Shown here: positions 23,898 to 34,624 of the stretch, piece after piece
How the letters are laid out: each line of letters begins with the position of its first letter
Numbering within the stretch: position 1 is the stretch's first letter
Origin: Actinokineospora iranica
Lineage (GTDB): Bacteria > Actinomycetota > Actinomycetes > Mycobacteriales > Pseudonocardiaceae
Assembly (NCBI RefSeq): GCF_900101685.1
Contig: NZ_FMZZ01000019.1
Location: forward strand, 1 to 64,000
Direction: 5' to 3'
DNA length: 64,000 bases
Notes under the pieces: model-generated
The model's database searches: none
What the model saw: only the letters and a program-made list of their open reading frames with translations
Told to the model about the DNA's origin: nothing
Made by a program: the position numbers and the translations under genes

Positions 23898-26198
23898 ATG
23901 TCCGGGCAGTTCCTCGCGGCGGATCTGACGCTCACCGGCGGCGACCGCGGTGTCGTCGTCGTGGTCGCCGTGATCGCCCTCGCGGCTCTCGCCGTCGGCT
24001 ATGTCTTGCTCAAGGAGGTCTTGGCCGCGGGCCAAGGCACTCTCAAGATGCAGGAGATAGCCAAAGCGGTCCAAGAGGGCGCGGCGGCCTATCTCAAACG
24101 GCAGCGAAACACACTTCTCATCTTCGGCACAGCCGTGTTCCTGCTGCTGTTCCTGCTACCCGCCGACAGCGCGGGTGAACGGATAGGACGATCACTGTTC
24201 TTCCTGGTGGGCGCTGTCTTCTCGTTCTCCATCGGCTACCTCGGCATGTGGCTGGCGACGCAGGCCAACCTGCGCGTCGCCGCCGCGGCCAACGAGGCAG
24301 GCGGCCGGGAGAAGGCGACCAAGATCGCGTTCCGCACCGGTGGCGTGGTCGGCATGGCGACCGTCGGGCTCGGCCTGTTCGGCGCGTCGATCGTCGTGCT
24401 CGTCTACACCGGAACCGCGCCCAAGGTGCTGGAGGGCTTCGGCTTCGGCGCCGCGCTGATCGCGATGTTCATGCGGGTCGGCGGCGGTATCTTCACCAAG
24501 GCCGCCGACGTCGGCGCCGACCTGGTCGGCAAGGTCGAGCAGGGCATCCCCGAGGACGACCCGCGCAACGCCGCGACCATCGCCGACAACGTGGGCGACA
24601 ACGTCGGCGACTGCGCGGGCATGGCCGCCGACCTGTTCGAGTCCTACGCGGTCACCCTGGTCGCCGCGCTGATCCTGGGCAGCACCGCGTTCGGCGCGTC
24701 CGGCCTGCTGTTCCCGCTGATCGTCCCGGCGATCGGCGTGCTCACCGCGATGCTCGGCGTCTACATCACCAAGGCCAGGACGGGCGAGAGCGGCCTGACC
24801 GCGATCAACCGCTCCTTCTACATCTCCGCGCTGGTCTCGGCGGTGCTGTGCACGGCGGCGGCGTTCATCTTCCTGCCGAACTCGTTCGCCGACCTCGGCG
24901 CCGCGGAGACCCGGAACATCACCGGCAGCCCGGCGCTGATCGCGGCCGTCGCGGTGATCATCGGCATCGTGCTCGCGGGCGCGATCCTCTGGCTTACCGG
25001 CTACTACACCGGCACCGACCACAAGCCGACCAAGGACGTCGGCAAGACCTCTCTTACCGGTGCCGCGACAGTCATCCTGTCCGGTATCTCGGTGGGCTTC
25101 GAGTCCGCTGTCTACACCGCTCTGGTTATCGGCGCCGCGGTCTACGGCGCTTTCCTGCTCTCCGGCTCGATTCTCGTGGCGCTCTTCGCGATCGCGCTCG
25201 CGGGCTGCGGCCTGCTGACCACCGTCGGCGTCATCGTCGCGATGGACACCTTCGGCCCGGTCTCGGACAACGCGCAGGGCATCGCGGAGATGTCCGGGGA
25301 CGTGCACGGCGAGGGCGCGCAGATCCTCACCGAACTCGACGCGGTCGGCAACACCACCAAGGCCATCACCAAGGGCATCGCGATCGCCACCGCGGTGCTT
25401 GCCGCGACGGCGTTGTTCGGCTCTTACCAGGACGCGATCAGCAAGGCGCTGGCGAAGGTCGGGTCGAGCATCGGGGAGGCGCCGAGCAGCGCGTTCTCCT
25501 TCATCGTGTTCAGCCCGAACGTGCTGGTCGGCATCGGCATCGGCGCGGCCGTCGTGTTCATGTTCTCCGGTCTCGCGATCAACGCCGTCACCCGGGCGGC
25601 GGGCGCGATCGTGTTCGAGGTGCGCCGCCAGTTCCGCGACATCCCCGGGATCATGGAGGGCACCACCAAGCCGGAGTACGGCAAGGTCGTCGACATCTGC
25701 ACCCGCGACTCGCTGCGCGAACTGGCCACCCCCGGCCTGCTCGCGGTGCTCGCCCCGATCGCGGTCGGCTTCGGCCTCGGCGTCGGCCCGCTGGCGGGCT
25801 ATCTCGGCGGCGCCATCGCCACCGGCACGCTCATGGCGGTGTTCCTGGCCAACTCCGGCGGCGCGTGGGACAACGCGAAGAAGATCGTCGAGGACGGCAA
25901 CCACGGCGGCAAGGGCTCAGAGGCGCACGCGGCCACCGTCATCGGCGACACCGTTGGCGACCCGTTCAAGGACACCGCAGGCCCGGCGATCAACCCGCTG
26001 ATCAAGGTCATGAACCTGGTCTCGCTGCTGATCGCGCCCGCCATCGTCACCTTCTCCGTCGGCTCGGACGCCTCGACGGGGCTGCGTGTCACGATCGCGC
26101 TGGTGGCGGTCGTGCTGATCGTCGCGGCCGTCGTGGTGTCCAAGCGGCGCGGCACGGCGATCGCGGACACTCCGGCGGAGACCACCGCGAGCGTGTAG
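23898..26198 (+). CDS. hppA: Membrane-bound proton-pumping pyrophosphatase, K+-independent type
   Basis: 766 residues with about 16 transmembrane helices; couples PPi hydrolysis to ion pumping. Catalytic signatures DVGADLVGKVEQGIPEDDPRN, DNVGDNVGDCAGMAADLFES, and GNHGGKGSEAHAATVIGDTVGDPFKDTAGP are complete. The determinant of cation dependence reads GNTTKAITKG, with Lys where K+-requiring enzymes have Ala, so a K+-independent H+ pump is expected. The ATG at 23898 has AGGAGG upstream; the frame is open from 23805. A strong terminator follows. A TTAC-containing, less GC-biased patch occurs around 25040-25150. Confidence 0.95.
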   Translation: MSGQFLAADLTLTGGDRGVVVVVAVIALAALAVGYVLLKEVLAAGQGTLKMQEIAKAVQEGAAAYLKRQRNTLLIFGTAVFLLLFLLPADSAGERIGRSLFFLVGAVFSFSIGYLGMWLATQANLRVAAAANEAGGREKATKIAFRTGGVVGMATVGLGLFGASIVVLVYTGTAPKVLEGFGFGAALIAMFMRVGGGIFTKAADVGADLVGKVEQGIPEDDPRNAATIADNVGDNVGDCAGMAADLFESYAVTLVAALILGSTAFGASGLLFPLIVPAIGVLTAMLGVYITKARTGESGLTAINRSFYISALVSAVLCTAAAFIFLPNSFADLGAAETRNITGSPALIAAVAVIIGIVLAGAILWLTGYYTGTDHKPTKDVGKTSLTGAATVILSGISVGFESAVYTALVIGAAVYGAFLLSGSILVALFAIALAGCGLLTTVGVIVAMDTFGPVSDNAQGIAEMSGDVHGEGAQILTELDAVGNTTKAITKGIAIATAVLAATALFGSYQDAISKALAKVGSSIGEAPSSAFSFIVFSPNVLVGIGIGAAVVFMFSGLAINAVTRAAGAIVFEVRRQFRDIPGIMEGTTKPEYGKVVDICTRDSLRELATPGLLAVLAPIAVGFGLGVGPLAGYLGGAIATGTLMAVFLANSGGAWDNAKKIVEDGNHGGKGSEAHAATVIGDTVGDPFKDTAGPAINPLIKVMNLVSLLIAPAIVTFSVGSDASTGLRVTIALVAVVLIVAAVVVSKRRGTAIADTPAETTASV

Positions 26199-26214
26199 AT
26201 CACCCTGTCGAACG

Positions 26215-26249
26215 AGGCCGGTTCCCTCACCGAGGGAACCGGCCTTTTT
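26215..26249 (+). terminator. Rho-independent terminator after hppA
   Basis: Perfect 14-bp inverted repeat, 26215-26228 with 26232-26245, three-base loop, followed directly by a T run (ctttttc). Ends hppA transcription before the lipoprotein genes. Confidence 0.9.
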
Positions 26250-26333
26250 CGACGTGCGGCCTGATCATCGGCCTGCGAGCATCGGATCGTCGCCGGGGCG
26301 GGTCCCGGATCATTGATGCAAGGAGAACTTGAC

Positions 26334-26999
26334 ATGGTGCGTCGTCTCGTCGCGGCAACCGCGACGGCCGCTGCCTTCGCGCTCGGCCTCGCAGGGTGCG
26401 GTTCCGACCCCGGCACGGCCCCGGGCGCCACCACCACCAGCGCCCCGGCGGCCACGACCACGAGTGGAACCTCGGCGAACGGCGACGCGGTCGCGTGGGC
26501 CGAGAAGGTGTGCTCGTCGGTCGCCCCGCATGTCGATGAGCTGGACGACGGCCCCAAGGACATCGACGGGACCGACCCGAACAAGGCCAAGGCGGGGATG
26601 AGCGCGTACCTGGACAAGCTTTCCGGCGCGCTCGACTCGATGACCGCGAGCTTCAAGGAAGCGGGCGACCCGCCGGTCGCCAATGGTGACCAGCTGTCGG
26701 AGAAGGCGGTCGGCTCGCTGGACGAGGCCAAGAAGATCGTGGACGGCGCCAAGGTCAAGCTCGAGGGCGTCAACACCGCAGACCCGGCCGCGTTCCAGTC
26801 GGGCTTCCTGCAGGTCGGCCAGGACCTGCAGAAGCTGGGCGACCTCGAGGACCCGACCAAGGGCCTGCGCGGCAACAAGGAGCTGGAGGAGGCGTTCAAG
26901 GCGGCGCCGACCTGCAAGAAGCTGGACGACGCCGAGCCAGAGTCCGAGGCGGCCTCGGAGTCCCCGTCGGAGACGGCGAGCCCCAGGCCGACCTCCTGA
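26334..26999 (+). CDS. Lipoprotein, hypothetical
   Basis: 221 residues from the ATG at 26334 (AAGGAG eight bases upstream; an earlier in-frame ATG at 26313 is less likely). Lipobox LAGC follows a signal segment of ~20 residues, then a Thr/Ala linker. A helical domain follows, with DAVAWAEKVCSSVAPHVDEL, AKAGMSAYLDKLSGALDSMT, LDEAKKIVDGAKVKLEGV and a conserved late Cys (APTCKKL). The tail is Glu/Ser/Pro-rich. The next gene encodes a shorter homologue, so this is a tandem duplication. Exposed on the outer face of the membrane; function unknown. Confidence 0.8.
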   Translation: MVRRLVAATATAAAFALGLAGCGSDPGTAPGATTTSAPAATTTSGTSANGDAVAWAEKVCSSVAPHVDELDDGPKDIDGTDPNKAKAGMSAYLDKLSGALDSMTASFKEAGDPPVANGDQLSEKAVGSLDEAKKIVDGAKVKLEGVNTADPAAFQSGFLQVGQDLQKLGDLEDPTKGLRGNKELEEAFKAAPTCKKLDDAEPESEAASESPSETASPRPTS

Positions 27000-27025
27000 G
27001 CGAGGACAGCCCGATCAGGACAGCG

Positions 27026-27544
27026 GTGACGGCCGCCGCGACGAGCCTCGTGCTTGTCGCGGCGGCCTGCACGTCCGCACCCGAGCCCGCCCCGGCGGCC
27101 AAGACCGCGTGGGCCGACCGGCTGTGCGCGGCGGTGGCCGACGCGAACGCCGCTCTAGCGACCGCGCCGCCGCCGATCGACACCGGGGACCCGGCGGCGG
27201 TCAAGAACACGCTCAGCGCTTACCTGGGCACTCTTACCGAGGGTCTGGGACGCGCGGTCGAAGCGGTAAGAGGCCTCGGGCAGTCACCTATAGATGGTGG
27301 CGACCGAGTCTCCCGGACCGCGGGCGACGCCTACGAGGGGCTACGGCGGCCGCTTACCGAGGCCAAGACAGTCCTGGACGGTGCCCAAGACGCCGACACC
27401 GTGGCGCGGGTGGTGAGCGAAATCGCCCCTCGGCTGGAGGCCGTCGCCGCCGCCGACCCGCTCGCTGTCGACGGTGATTCTGACTTCACCCATTGGGCCG
27501 AACAGGCTCCGCGCTGTGCCGAAGTGCCCGCGCTGCGTCGCTGA
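27026..27544 (+). CDS. Second lipoprotein, paralogue of the preceding gene
   Basis: 172 residues from GTG at 27026, 26 bases after the previous gene, so surely one transcript. Short signal VTAAATSLVLVAAAC with lipobox, weakly charged at its start, then a domain aligning with the upstream protein: WADRLCAAVADANAAL, NTLSAYLGTLTEGLGRAV, LTEAKTVLDGAQDADTVARVV, and a final Cys. It uses noticeably more A/T-ending codons (CTT ACC, CTA, GTA AGA) than neighbours between 27165 and 27370. No function can be named. Confidence 0.72.
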   Translation: MTAAATSLVLVAAACTSAPEPAPAAKTAWADRLCAAVADANAALATAPPPIDTGDPAAVKNTLSAYLGTLTEGLGRAVEAVRGLGQSPIDGGDRVSRTAGDAYEGLRRPLTEAKTVLDGAQDADTVARVVSEIAPRLEAVAAADPLAVDGDSDFTHWAEQAPRCAEVPALRR

Positions 27545-27597
27545 ACCGATTCCGCCGCGCTTTACCGTGATCGAACTCGTGTTCTACTCTGGCCGCC

Positions 27598-28203
27598 GTG
27601 GCACGGCAGATGTCGTTCTTCTCCGCCGAGGCGACCACTCCCCGGGTCGCCGATTTGGCGGGTCTGCTGTGCGGTCATGGCCGCACGATCGTCTTCGCCA
27701 AGGCGACCGCCCGGCTCTCCCTCGCCGTCGATGCCTCCTGGCGGGCGAACGCCCTGGTCAGGGCCTGCGCCGAGCGGGGTGTCGCCGCCGAGGTCAAGGT
27801 GTGCGAAGAGGTCGGACGGCCCCTGCTGCGCACCGCGTTCCGGTCCGACCTCGCCCCGCTGGCCGCGGCGTGGACCACCGGTTCGGCCAAGTCGGTGCCC
27901 CGCGGTTTCGGGCTGGACGGCGCGATCTTGCGCATGTGGGTGCTGGCGGCGGGCCGGTGGGCGGAAGGCTCTTACCTTCTGCCGTTGGACCCTGAAGCGC
28001 CCGACACCCACGAGCCTCTTGTCGCGGCGTTAACCCAATGCGGTCTACCTGCGGTAATGCACTCGATGGGGGACGAGGGCCCGGCCCTGCGCGTCACCGG
28101 CCGCAGACGGCTGGGCAGGCTGCTCGAACTGGTCGGCCCGCCTGCCGACCAGGGCTGCGCGGACCAGTGGCCGGCGGTTTCCCGGATGCGCGTCGTGTCT
28201 TGA
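27598..28203 (+). CDS. Conserved actinobacterial protein (Rv3647c-like)
   Basis: 201 residues from a GTG (VARQMSFFSAEATTPRVADLA). The protein precedes topA as Rv3647c does in mycobacteria and has the same length. Visible features are LCGHGRTIVFAKATARLSLAVD, WRANALVRACAERGVAAEV, PRGFGLDGAILRMWVLAAGRW and RRRLGRLLELVGPPA. No catalytic motif is evident. A DNA-related role is suggested only by its constant position beside topA. Confidence 0.75.
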   Translation: MARQMSFFSAEATTPRVADLAGLLCGHGRTIVFAKATARLSLAVDASWRANALVRACAERGVAAEVKVCEEVGRPLLRTAFRSDLAPLAAAWTTGSAKSVPRGFGLDGAILRMWVLAAGRWAEGSYLLPLDPEAPDTHEPLVAALTQCGLPAVMHSMGDEGPALRVTGRRRLGRLLELVGPPADQGCADQWPAVSRMRVVS

Positions 28204-28344
28204 CCGTGCTAGAGGTGGTAAAGGTTCATACTTCGTCGGCCGATCTCCAGCGCAGGGCAACCTGGAATAGGGCATTCTCTGCGCGGCGTGCACACTGACT
28301 GGCTGACGCAGGCTTGATACGGGGTTTACAGAGAGCGGGACAGC

Positions 28345-31134
<2,790 letters not shown>

Positions 31135-31135
31135 C

Positions 31136-31178
31136 CCGCGGCGGGATCACCCGATGTGACGCCCTCCGCCCGCCGCGG
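31136..31178 (+). terminator. Possible terminator hairpin after topA
   Basis: ccgcggcggg (31136-31145) pairs perfectly with cccgccgcgg (31169-31178), two bases after the topA stop. The loop is long (23 bases) and no T run follows, so this is a weak call. Confidence 0.35.
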
Positions 31179-31342
31179 ATGGTTAGCTGTCGGTGATGCC
31201 GGGAATCCACCCGATCCAGTGAAGGGGTCGGCGGTGGTGCTTGCTGAGTGTCATTGGACGGCCACCGGCTATGGGCCACCCGGTTGACCAGGCAGGACAC
31301 GCCTCCCGGTTACGCTGGAAGCGGCTACGGCGTGGGAAGTGG

Positions 31343-33409
31343 GTGGCGGGCATCAGCGGCGGCCTGAGCGAGGACGAGAAGACGGGCGCGGGGGCGGGCG
31401 CGTCCATGGCGCACCGTGCCCGCAGCGTGCTGGCCATCCGCCCGTTCCGCAGGCTGTGGGGTGTCACGTACCTGTGCAGTGTCGGCGACTGGATGTCGCT
31501 GCTCGCGCTGGCCGGGTTCGCCGCGCAGATGACCCAGGACTACAAGGCCCAGAGCTTCGCGTTCGCGGGTGTCGTGCTCACCCAGTTGCTGCCTGGCCTG
31601 CTGTTCGCGCCTCTCGGCGGGATCTTCGCCGACCGGTTCGACCGCCGCAAGGTCATGGCTCTCGCCGACATCGGGCGGTGCGGGTTGCTCTTGTCGATCG
31701 CCATCGTCGGCTCGCCGGTGTGGCTGTTCGTGGGCAACTTCCTGGTCGGCTGCTGCGCGCTGCTGTGGATTCCGTCCAAGGAGGCGGCGGTCCCCAACCT
31801 GCTGCGCAGGCCCGACCAGGTCGAGACGGCCAACCAGCTCGGCATGGTGATGACCTACGGCATCTCGGTCATCAGCGGCGCGGGCCTCTACGCGGCCATC
31901 ACCGGTGTCAGCACCAACCTCAACATCCGCCCCGACGCGATCGGGATGGGCATCGGCAGGGTCATCCTGATCATCGTCGGTCTGCTCTACCTGGCCAGCG
32001 CCGTCCTCATCGCCACCCGTATCCCGGAGCTGTCCCGCCGCGTCGTGGCCCCGGCGGCTCCCGGCGCCGAGCAACAGGTCGAGCAGTCCGGGTTCCTCGC
32101 CATGGTCCGCGACGCGGGCCGGTTCGTCCGCACGACCCCGATCGTGCGCGGCCTGCTCATCGGCATGATCGGCGCGTTCGCCGCGGCCGGGGCGCTGGTC
32201 GGGTCCGCGCAGCTCTACGCCAACAGCCTGCTCGGCGGCTTGTCGTCGTTCGGCCTGCTGTTCGTCGCGCTGTTCATCGGCCTCGCCAGTGGCATGACCG
32301 GCTCGCCGAAGGTCGCCCGGCGCTTGCCGCACAACCGGTTGTTCGGCATCGCGATCGTGGTCGCCGGACTGGCACTGGTCCTGGTGGCGCTCTCGCCGCA
32401 CCTCGCCGTCTCGCTGGTCACCGTCGCCATCCTCGGCGCATGTGCGGGCGCGGCCTTCCTGACCGGCGTCACGATCATCGGCACCCAGGTCGAGGATGCC
32501 ATCCGCGGCCGGATCAACGCGATCTACCAGTCGCTGATGAAGCTCATCCTGGCGGGCGCGATGGCGCTGACGCCGGTCCTGGTGGGCCTGGTGCGGCCGC
32601 ACAGCATCACCCTGTTCGGCCGCGAGATGGTCGTGGACGGCACCCGCCCGGTGCTGCTGGGCGCCGCGGTCCTCGCGGTCCTGGCGGGCGTCGTTGCTTA
32701 CCGGCAGATGGACGACCGGCGCTCCGAGACGATCCTGGCCGACCTGCTCGCCGCGATCCGCCGCAAGCCGCGCCGCAGCTCCGGGATGCTCATCGCGGTC
32801 GAGGGCGACACCCACCTGGACACCTCCACCCAGGCGCACCTGCTCGCCGACTGGCTGCGCGGGCCGGGGACGAAGGAAGTCCTGCTCGCCACCGACCCCG
32901 CTTTAGACGACGCCCGCCTGCACGCCGTCCTCATGGGCGCGCGGCTCACCAGCCCCCGCGCCCAAGCCCTCGCCGCCGCCGCGGTCCGCGCCGACCTGGT
33001 GGAACGCGAGATCCAGCCCGCCCTCGACCGCGGCGCCCTGGTCGTCATGGAGCGGTTTGTCGACAGCCCGCTCGCGCACCTGTCCGCCGCGGCTGGCCTC
33101 GACCCGGCCGAGCTGGAAGGCCTCGCCGACTGGGCCACGTCCCGGCTGCGCCCCGACATCACGGTGCTGCTCGACCGCGACCCGGCGACCCTGCGTCCGC
33201 GCTCGGGGAACTCGGAGCATCATTGGCACGTGAAGAGCGTGCTGACCGACATGGCCGCGGCCGATCCCGACCGCTATGTGGTCGTCGACGGCGACGGGTC
33301 CCCCGAGGACGTCGCCGACCGGGTCCGCCTGGCCGTCCAGACCACCGTCGCCGGGCGCAAGCTGGCCCGGCTCGTCCCCGACGCCCCGACCCCGGTCGAG
33401 ACAGGCTGA
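31343..33409 (+). CDS. MFS transporter fused to a thymidylate-kinase-like domain with degenerate P-loop
   Basis: About 688 residues from the GTG at 31343 (ATG at 31406 is possible; the frame opens at 31241). Residues ~30-480 form a twelve-helix major facilitator with FADRFDRRKVMALADIGRCG. After RRKPRRSSGM comes a Tmk-like domain: MLIAVEGDTHLDTSTQAHLL, VERFVDSPLAHLSAAAGLD, ITVLLDRDPATLRPR. Normal dTMP kinases have EGxDGSGKSTQ; here the invariant Lys is Thr and the glycines are lost, and the DR(Y/F) Asp is Glu, so kinase activity is doubtful. Such fusions are known in Pseudonocardiaceae. TTA codon at 32903. Overlaps holB by one base. Confidence 0.85.
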   Translation: MAGISGGLSEDEKTGAGAGASMAHRARSVLAIRPFRRLWGVTYLCSVGDWMSLLALAGFAAQMTQDYKAQSFAFAGVVLTQLLPGLLFAPLGGIFADRFDRRKVMALADIGRCGLLLSIAIVGSPVWLFVGNFLVGCCALLWIPSKEAAVPNLLRRPDQVETANQLGMVMTYGISVISGAGLYAAITGVSTNLNIRPDAIGMGIGRVILIIVGLLYLASAVLIATRIPELSRRVVAPAAPGAEQQVEQSGFLAMVRDAGRFVRTTPIVRGLLIGMIGAFAAAGALVGSAQLYANSLLGGLSSFGLLFVALFIGLASGMTGSPKVARRLPHNRLFGIAIVVAGLALVLVALSPHLAVSLVTVAILGACAGAAFLTGVTIIGTQVEDAIRGRINAIYQSLMKLILAGAMALTPVLVGLVRPHSITLFGREMVVDGTRPVLLGAAVLAVLAGVVAYRQMDDRRSETILADLLAAIRRKPRRSSGMLIAVEGDTHLDTSTQAHLLADWLRGPGTKEVLLATDPALDDARLHAVLMGARLTSPRAQALAAAAVRADLVEREIQPALDRGALVVMERFVDSPLAHLSAAAGLDPAELEGLADWATSRLRPDITVLLDRDPATLRPRSGNSEHHWHVKSVLTDMAAADPDRYVVVDGDGSPEDVADRVRLAVQTTVAGRKLARLVPDAPTPVETG

Positions 33410-34605
33410 TGGCGGGCGTCTGGTCACAGCTTGTCGGCCAGCCCGAGGCCGTGGACATCCTCAGCACGGCGGCGGCGGCCGCTGCCGGACTGGTCGACGG
33501 CACCGGCACCGCGGCGGGCATGACACACGCCTGGCTCTTCACCGGACCACCTGGCTCCGGTAGGTCTGTCGCGGCCCGCGCGTTCGCCGCCGCTCTCCAA
33601 TGCACGGCAGGCCAAGAGGTTCCGGGCTGCGGCGAGTGCCAGGGCTGCCACACCAGCATGTCCGGCACCCACGCCGACGTGCGGCTGGTGGTGCCCGAGG
33701 GCCTGTCGATCTCGGTCGCCGAGATGCGCGCCCTGGTGCAGACCGCCGCGCGCAGGCCGACCAGCGGGCGCTGGCAGGTCGTCATCATCACCGACGCGGA
33801 CAGGCTTACCGAGGGCGCGGCTAACGCGCTGCTCAAGGCCGTGGAGGAACCTCCCCCGCGTACCGTGTTCCTCTTGGCGGCGCCTTCCGACCACCCGGAA
33901 GACGTGTCGGTCACCATCCGGTCCCGCTGCCGGTCGATCGCGCTCCGCACCCCGGCGCCCGACGCCATCGCCGAAGTCCTGCGCTACCGCGACAGCGTTG
34001 ATGCGGACACGGCAGTGTGGGCGGCGTCGGTCTGCGGCGGCCACGTCGGCCGAGCCCGCCGCCTGGCTGCGGACACCGCCGCCCGCGACCGCCGCGCGAA
34101 GGTCCTGCGCATCCCGTTGAACCTGCGCAGGCTCTCCGACGTCTTCGACTGCGCCGACGACCTGGTCAAGGCCGCCGAGACTGACGCCAGCGAGGTGAGC
34201 GGCTCCCGCGACGAGGCGGAGAAGGAAGCCCTCAAGACGGCCATGGGCCACGGCGGCACCGGAAAGGGCGCCGCGTCCGCCACCCGGGGCAGCGCGGGCG
34301 CGATCAAGGAGTTGGAGAAGCGGCAGAAGTCGCGCGCCACCCGAACCCAGCGCGACGCCCTGGACCTCGCCCTGGTCGACCTGGCCGGCTTCTACCGGGA
34401 TGTCCTGGTCACCGCGTCGGGATCGTCGGCGGCCTTGAACCACCCGGATCACGCCGAGGGCAGCGCGCAGGCGGCGGCCAAGTGGACCCCGGAGTCGACG
34501 CTGCGGCGGCTGGAAGCGGTGTTGCACTGCCGAGAGGCGCTAGAGATGAACGTCAAACCGAGGATCGCTATAGAGGCGATGGTGACAGCCCTCTATTTCG
34601 GGTAG
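33409..34605 (+). CDS. holB: DNA polymerase III subunit delta-prime
   Basis: 398 residues; ATG overlaps the stop of the transporter fusion (TGATG). Clamp-loader AAA+ fold: WSQLVGQPEAVDIL, HAWLFTGPPGSGRSVAARAFAAALQC (Walker A with Arg for Lys, usual in delta-prime), a four-Cys zinc module CTAGQEVPGCGECQGC, ITDADRLTEGAANALLKAVEEPPPRTVFLLAAPS and sensor SRCRSIALR. The insert with SGSRDEAEKEALKTAMGHGG and the C-terminal oligomerisation domain follow the actinobacterial pattern (Rv3644c). Works in loading the beta sliding clamp. Confidence 0.94.
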   Translation: MAGVWSQLVGQPEAVDILSTAAAAAAGLVDGTGTAAGMTHAWLFTGPPGSGRSVAARAFAAALQCTAGQEVPGCGECQGCHTSMSGTHADVRLVVPEGLSISVAEMRALVQTAARRPTSGRWQVVIITDADRLTEGAANALLKAVEEPPPRTVFLLAAPSDHPEDVSVTIRSRCRSIALRTPAPDAIAEVLRYRDSVDADTAVWAASVCGGHVGRARRLAADTAARDRRAKVLRIPLNLRRLSDVFDCADDLVKAAETDASEVSGSRDEAEKEALKTAMGHGGTGKGAASATRGSAGAIKELEKRQKSRATRTQRDALDLALVDLAGFYRDVLVTASGSSAALNHPDHAEGSAQAAAKWTPESTLRRLEAVLHCREALEMNVKPRIAIEAMVTALYFG

Positions 34606-34624
34606 CAGCGGTCCGTCTTACCTA

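Noticed and set aside
24192-25904. 570-codon minus frame opposite hppA
   Set aside because: Shadow of hppA with His/Arg/Asp-rich noise; hppA motifs are complete on the plus strand.
31339-34605. Single 1088-codon frame reading through the MFS/Tmk fusion region into holB
   Set aside because: The part before 33409 is out of frame with the transporter and is Arg/Pro noise; holB begins at the ATG overlapping the previous stop.
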